NCBI GenBank assembly: GCA_018398585.1
Contig: JAGTTD010000011.1
Coordinates: forward strand, 33,600,164 to 33,664,163
Direction: 5' to 3'
DNA from: Simmondsia chinensis
Taxonomy: Eukaryota; Streptophyta; Magnoliopsida; Caryophyllales; Simmondsiaceae
Length of the DNA stretch: 64,000 nt
Made by a program: the position numbers and the translations under genes. The notes below the pieces were generated by a model. The model did not search any database. It was given only the letters and a program-made list of their open reading frames with translations, and had not been told where the DNA came from. Below, one piece after another: positions 63,010 through 64,000 of this stretch (position 1 is the first letter of the stretch; each line of letters opens with the position of its first letter).

Positions 63010-64000
63010 CTGTAGAAAGTCATGGCCAAGGGTAAATTGTTTCTATTTTGACACCAATCGCCAAAACATTTATAAATAATGGGAGATAAGACAAAACAGA
63101 CAAGAGGCTGCTATCACCCAGCATCCCTCCAAAAGGATAATAAAAAGCATCGGAAAGCAAATAATCCTACATCCAAATGCCAAGCGGAATCAAGAAATAT
63201 GGTATGAAATAGACATTAACTTTTGACGATGATAGAAACCAAAACTGAATTCGTAGTTGTAACCCCAAATAATCCTCTTTATGTTTCATATCTAAATGTC
63301 AATTTTTCGACCCCTTTGGTAATGTCCAACTATATTTCTGTACGAGCTAAATGTAAAATGAAATATATTCTGCCCCAGTACCTTACCAAGTCTTTCAATT
63401 ATGATATAGCAGCACTAGTGCATACCGCTATCAGGACCTGTTCTTTCAGATTATTAAGGCAGACACTACCATGGATAAGGCCGTATTGAAGATGCAGCAC
63501 GGATCCAGAAGGCTTTAGAGTTCTTCAACCAACTCCAAGGGTGGCCTATGAAGTTTCACCAAGCCTTAAACTCGACCAATGGAGTTAGCATACCCCGATG
63601 GAAATCTATCCTGAAACTAATTGGTATTAGGTAGAGTAACTTAGTTTATATGTAGATCTCTTGTTTCTAACATTCAAATGCTGTTTATCTATATTCTCTA
63701 CAGAAGTACCACCAATGTACATATATATAGACTCACACACACACTCACATTAAAGATCACATAATTGAGCACAAAGACCAACAAATATCAAAATCCAATT
63801 GGAAAATGTCGACTGTTTATGGAACAAATCTTCAATAAAAATAGAAGCCTCCGCACTGCAATTTCAGATCGAACCCCAAATCGACAAGCGAGTACAACAA
63901 AGAAACCAAGATAAACTATCAATCCATATCAGGAACCACTGACACATTTACTTTCAAAGTGCCAAACCTAAATCAACAACCAAACTGACAAGGGAATTAA
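63010..64000. other. Part of intron 1 of the UFD1-like gene
   Basis: No coding sequence like the expected charged coiled-coil exon is seen on the minus strand, so this is probably intron. An R2-like repeat lies at about 63560-63690 and a short CA run near 63735. Confidence 0.55.

Noticed and set aside
62802..63029. Alternative start frame MAMTFYRLMSRW upstream of the UFD1-like exon
   Set aside because: It is in another frame and crosses the splice acceptor at 63010; the UFD1 domain frame is clear.

Overview
This is nuclear DNA from a flowering plant, almost certainly a eudicot. The genes have GT-AG introns, many introns hold transposons, the background is AT-rich, and every recognisable protein is a plant homologue. 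I cannot name the species. The best taxonomic marker is a SINE family whose 5' head is derived from 5S rRNA.

Genes from left to right: a BAP31-like ER membrane protein (+, 3485-6928); a tRNA-Gly(GCC) followed 9 nt later by a C/D-box snoRNA, apparently one RNA polymerase III dicistron (+, 8156-8330); an intronless clade-A MAPKKK (-, 9524-10573); a vacuolar-type aspartic protease with a saposin-like plant-specific insert, 13 coding exons plus a 5'UTR exon (-, 19924-26407, UTR exon near 27914-27985); a dienelactone hydrolase (-, 30280-33572); a DUF1068 membrane/coiled-coil protein (+, 37541-40800); the condensin subunit CAP-H, 13 exons (-, 43739-51350); an acid phosphatase/vanadium-haloperoxidase-related (DUF212) membrane protein (-, 53391-58236); and a UFD1/zinc-finger protein whose first exon lies beyond the right edge (-, 61327-63009 and on). 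The genes look functionally unrelated and independently transcribed. All exon joins were worked out by hand from reading frame, splice sites and family conservation.

The rest is densely packed with short non-autonomous transposons. (1) About 21 insertions share one 3' domain, containing a 'GGCTGCGTACATC' block and 'GGGAGCCCTTGAGGCACTGGGT', mostly ending in TTG repeats. Eight of them carry a 5S rRNA-like head. Twelve have visible 10-18 bp target-site duplications (TSDs). One is a 5'-truncated RTE-like LINE whose own 3' end is this domain, inside a single TSD, which points to the SINE's partner LINE. (2) A TRIM-like family of miniature LTR elements has LTRs of only about 72 bp and an initiator-Met-tRNA-type primer-binding site, including a tandem LTR-internal-LTR-internal-LTR copy. 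(3) Others are a solo LTR with a perfect 5-bp TSD, an Emigrant/pogo-like MITE, hAT-like elements rich in AGCT or GGGTA motifs, a four-copy MITE family, and a long foldback whose two arms both carry tRNA-like A and B boxes.

The three large gene-poor stretches (1-3300, 10.6-19.9 kb, 33.6-37.5 kb) hold mainly these repeats and AT-rich DNA.
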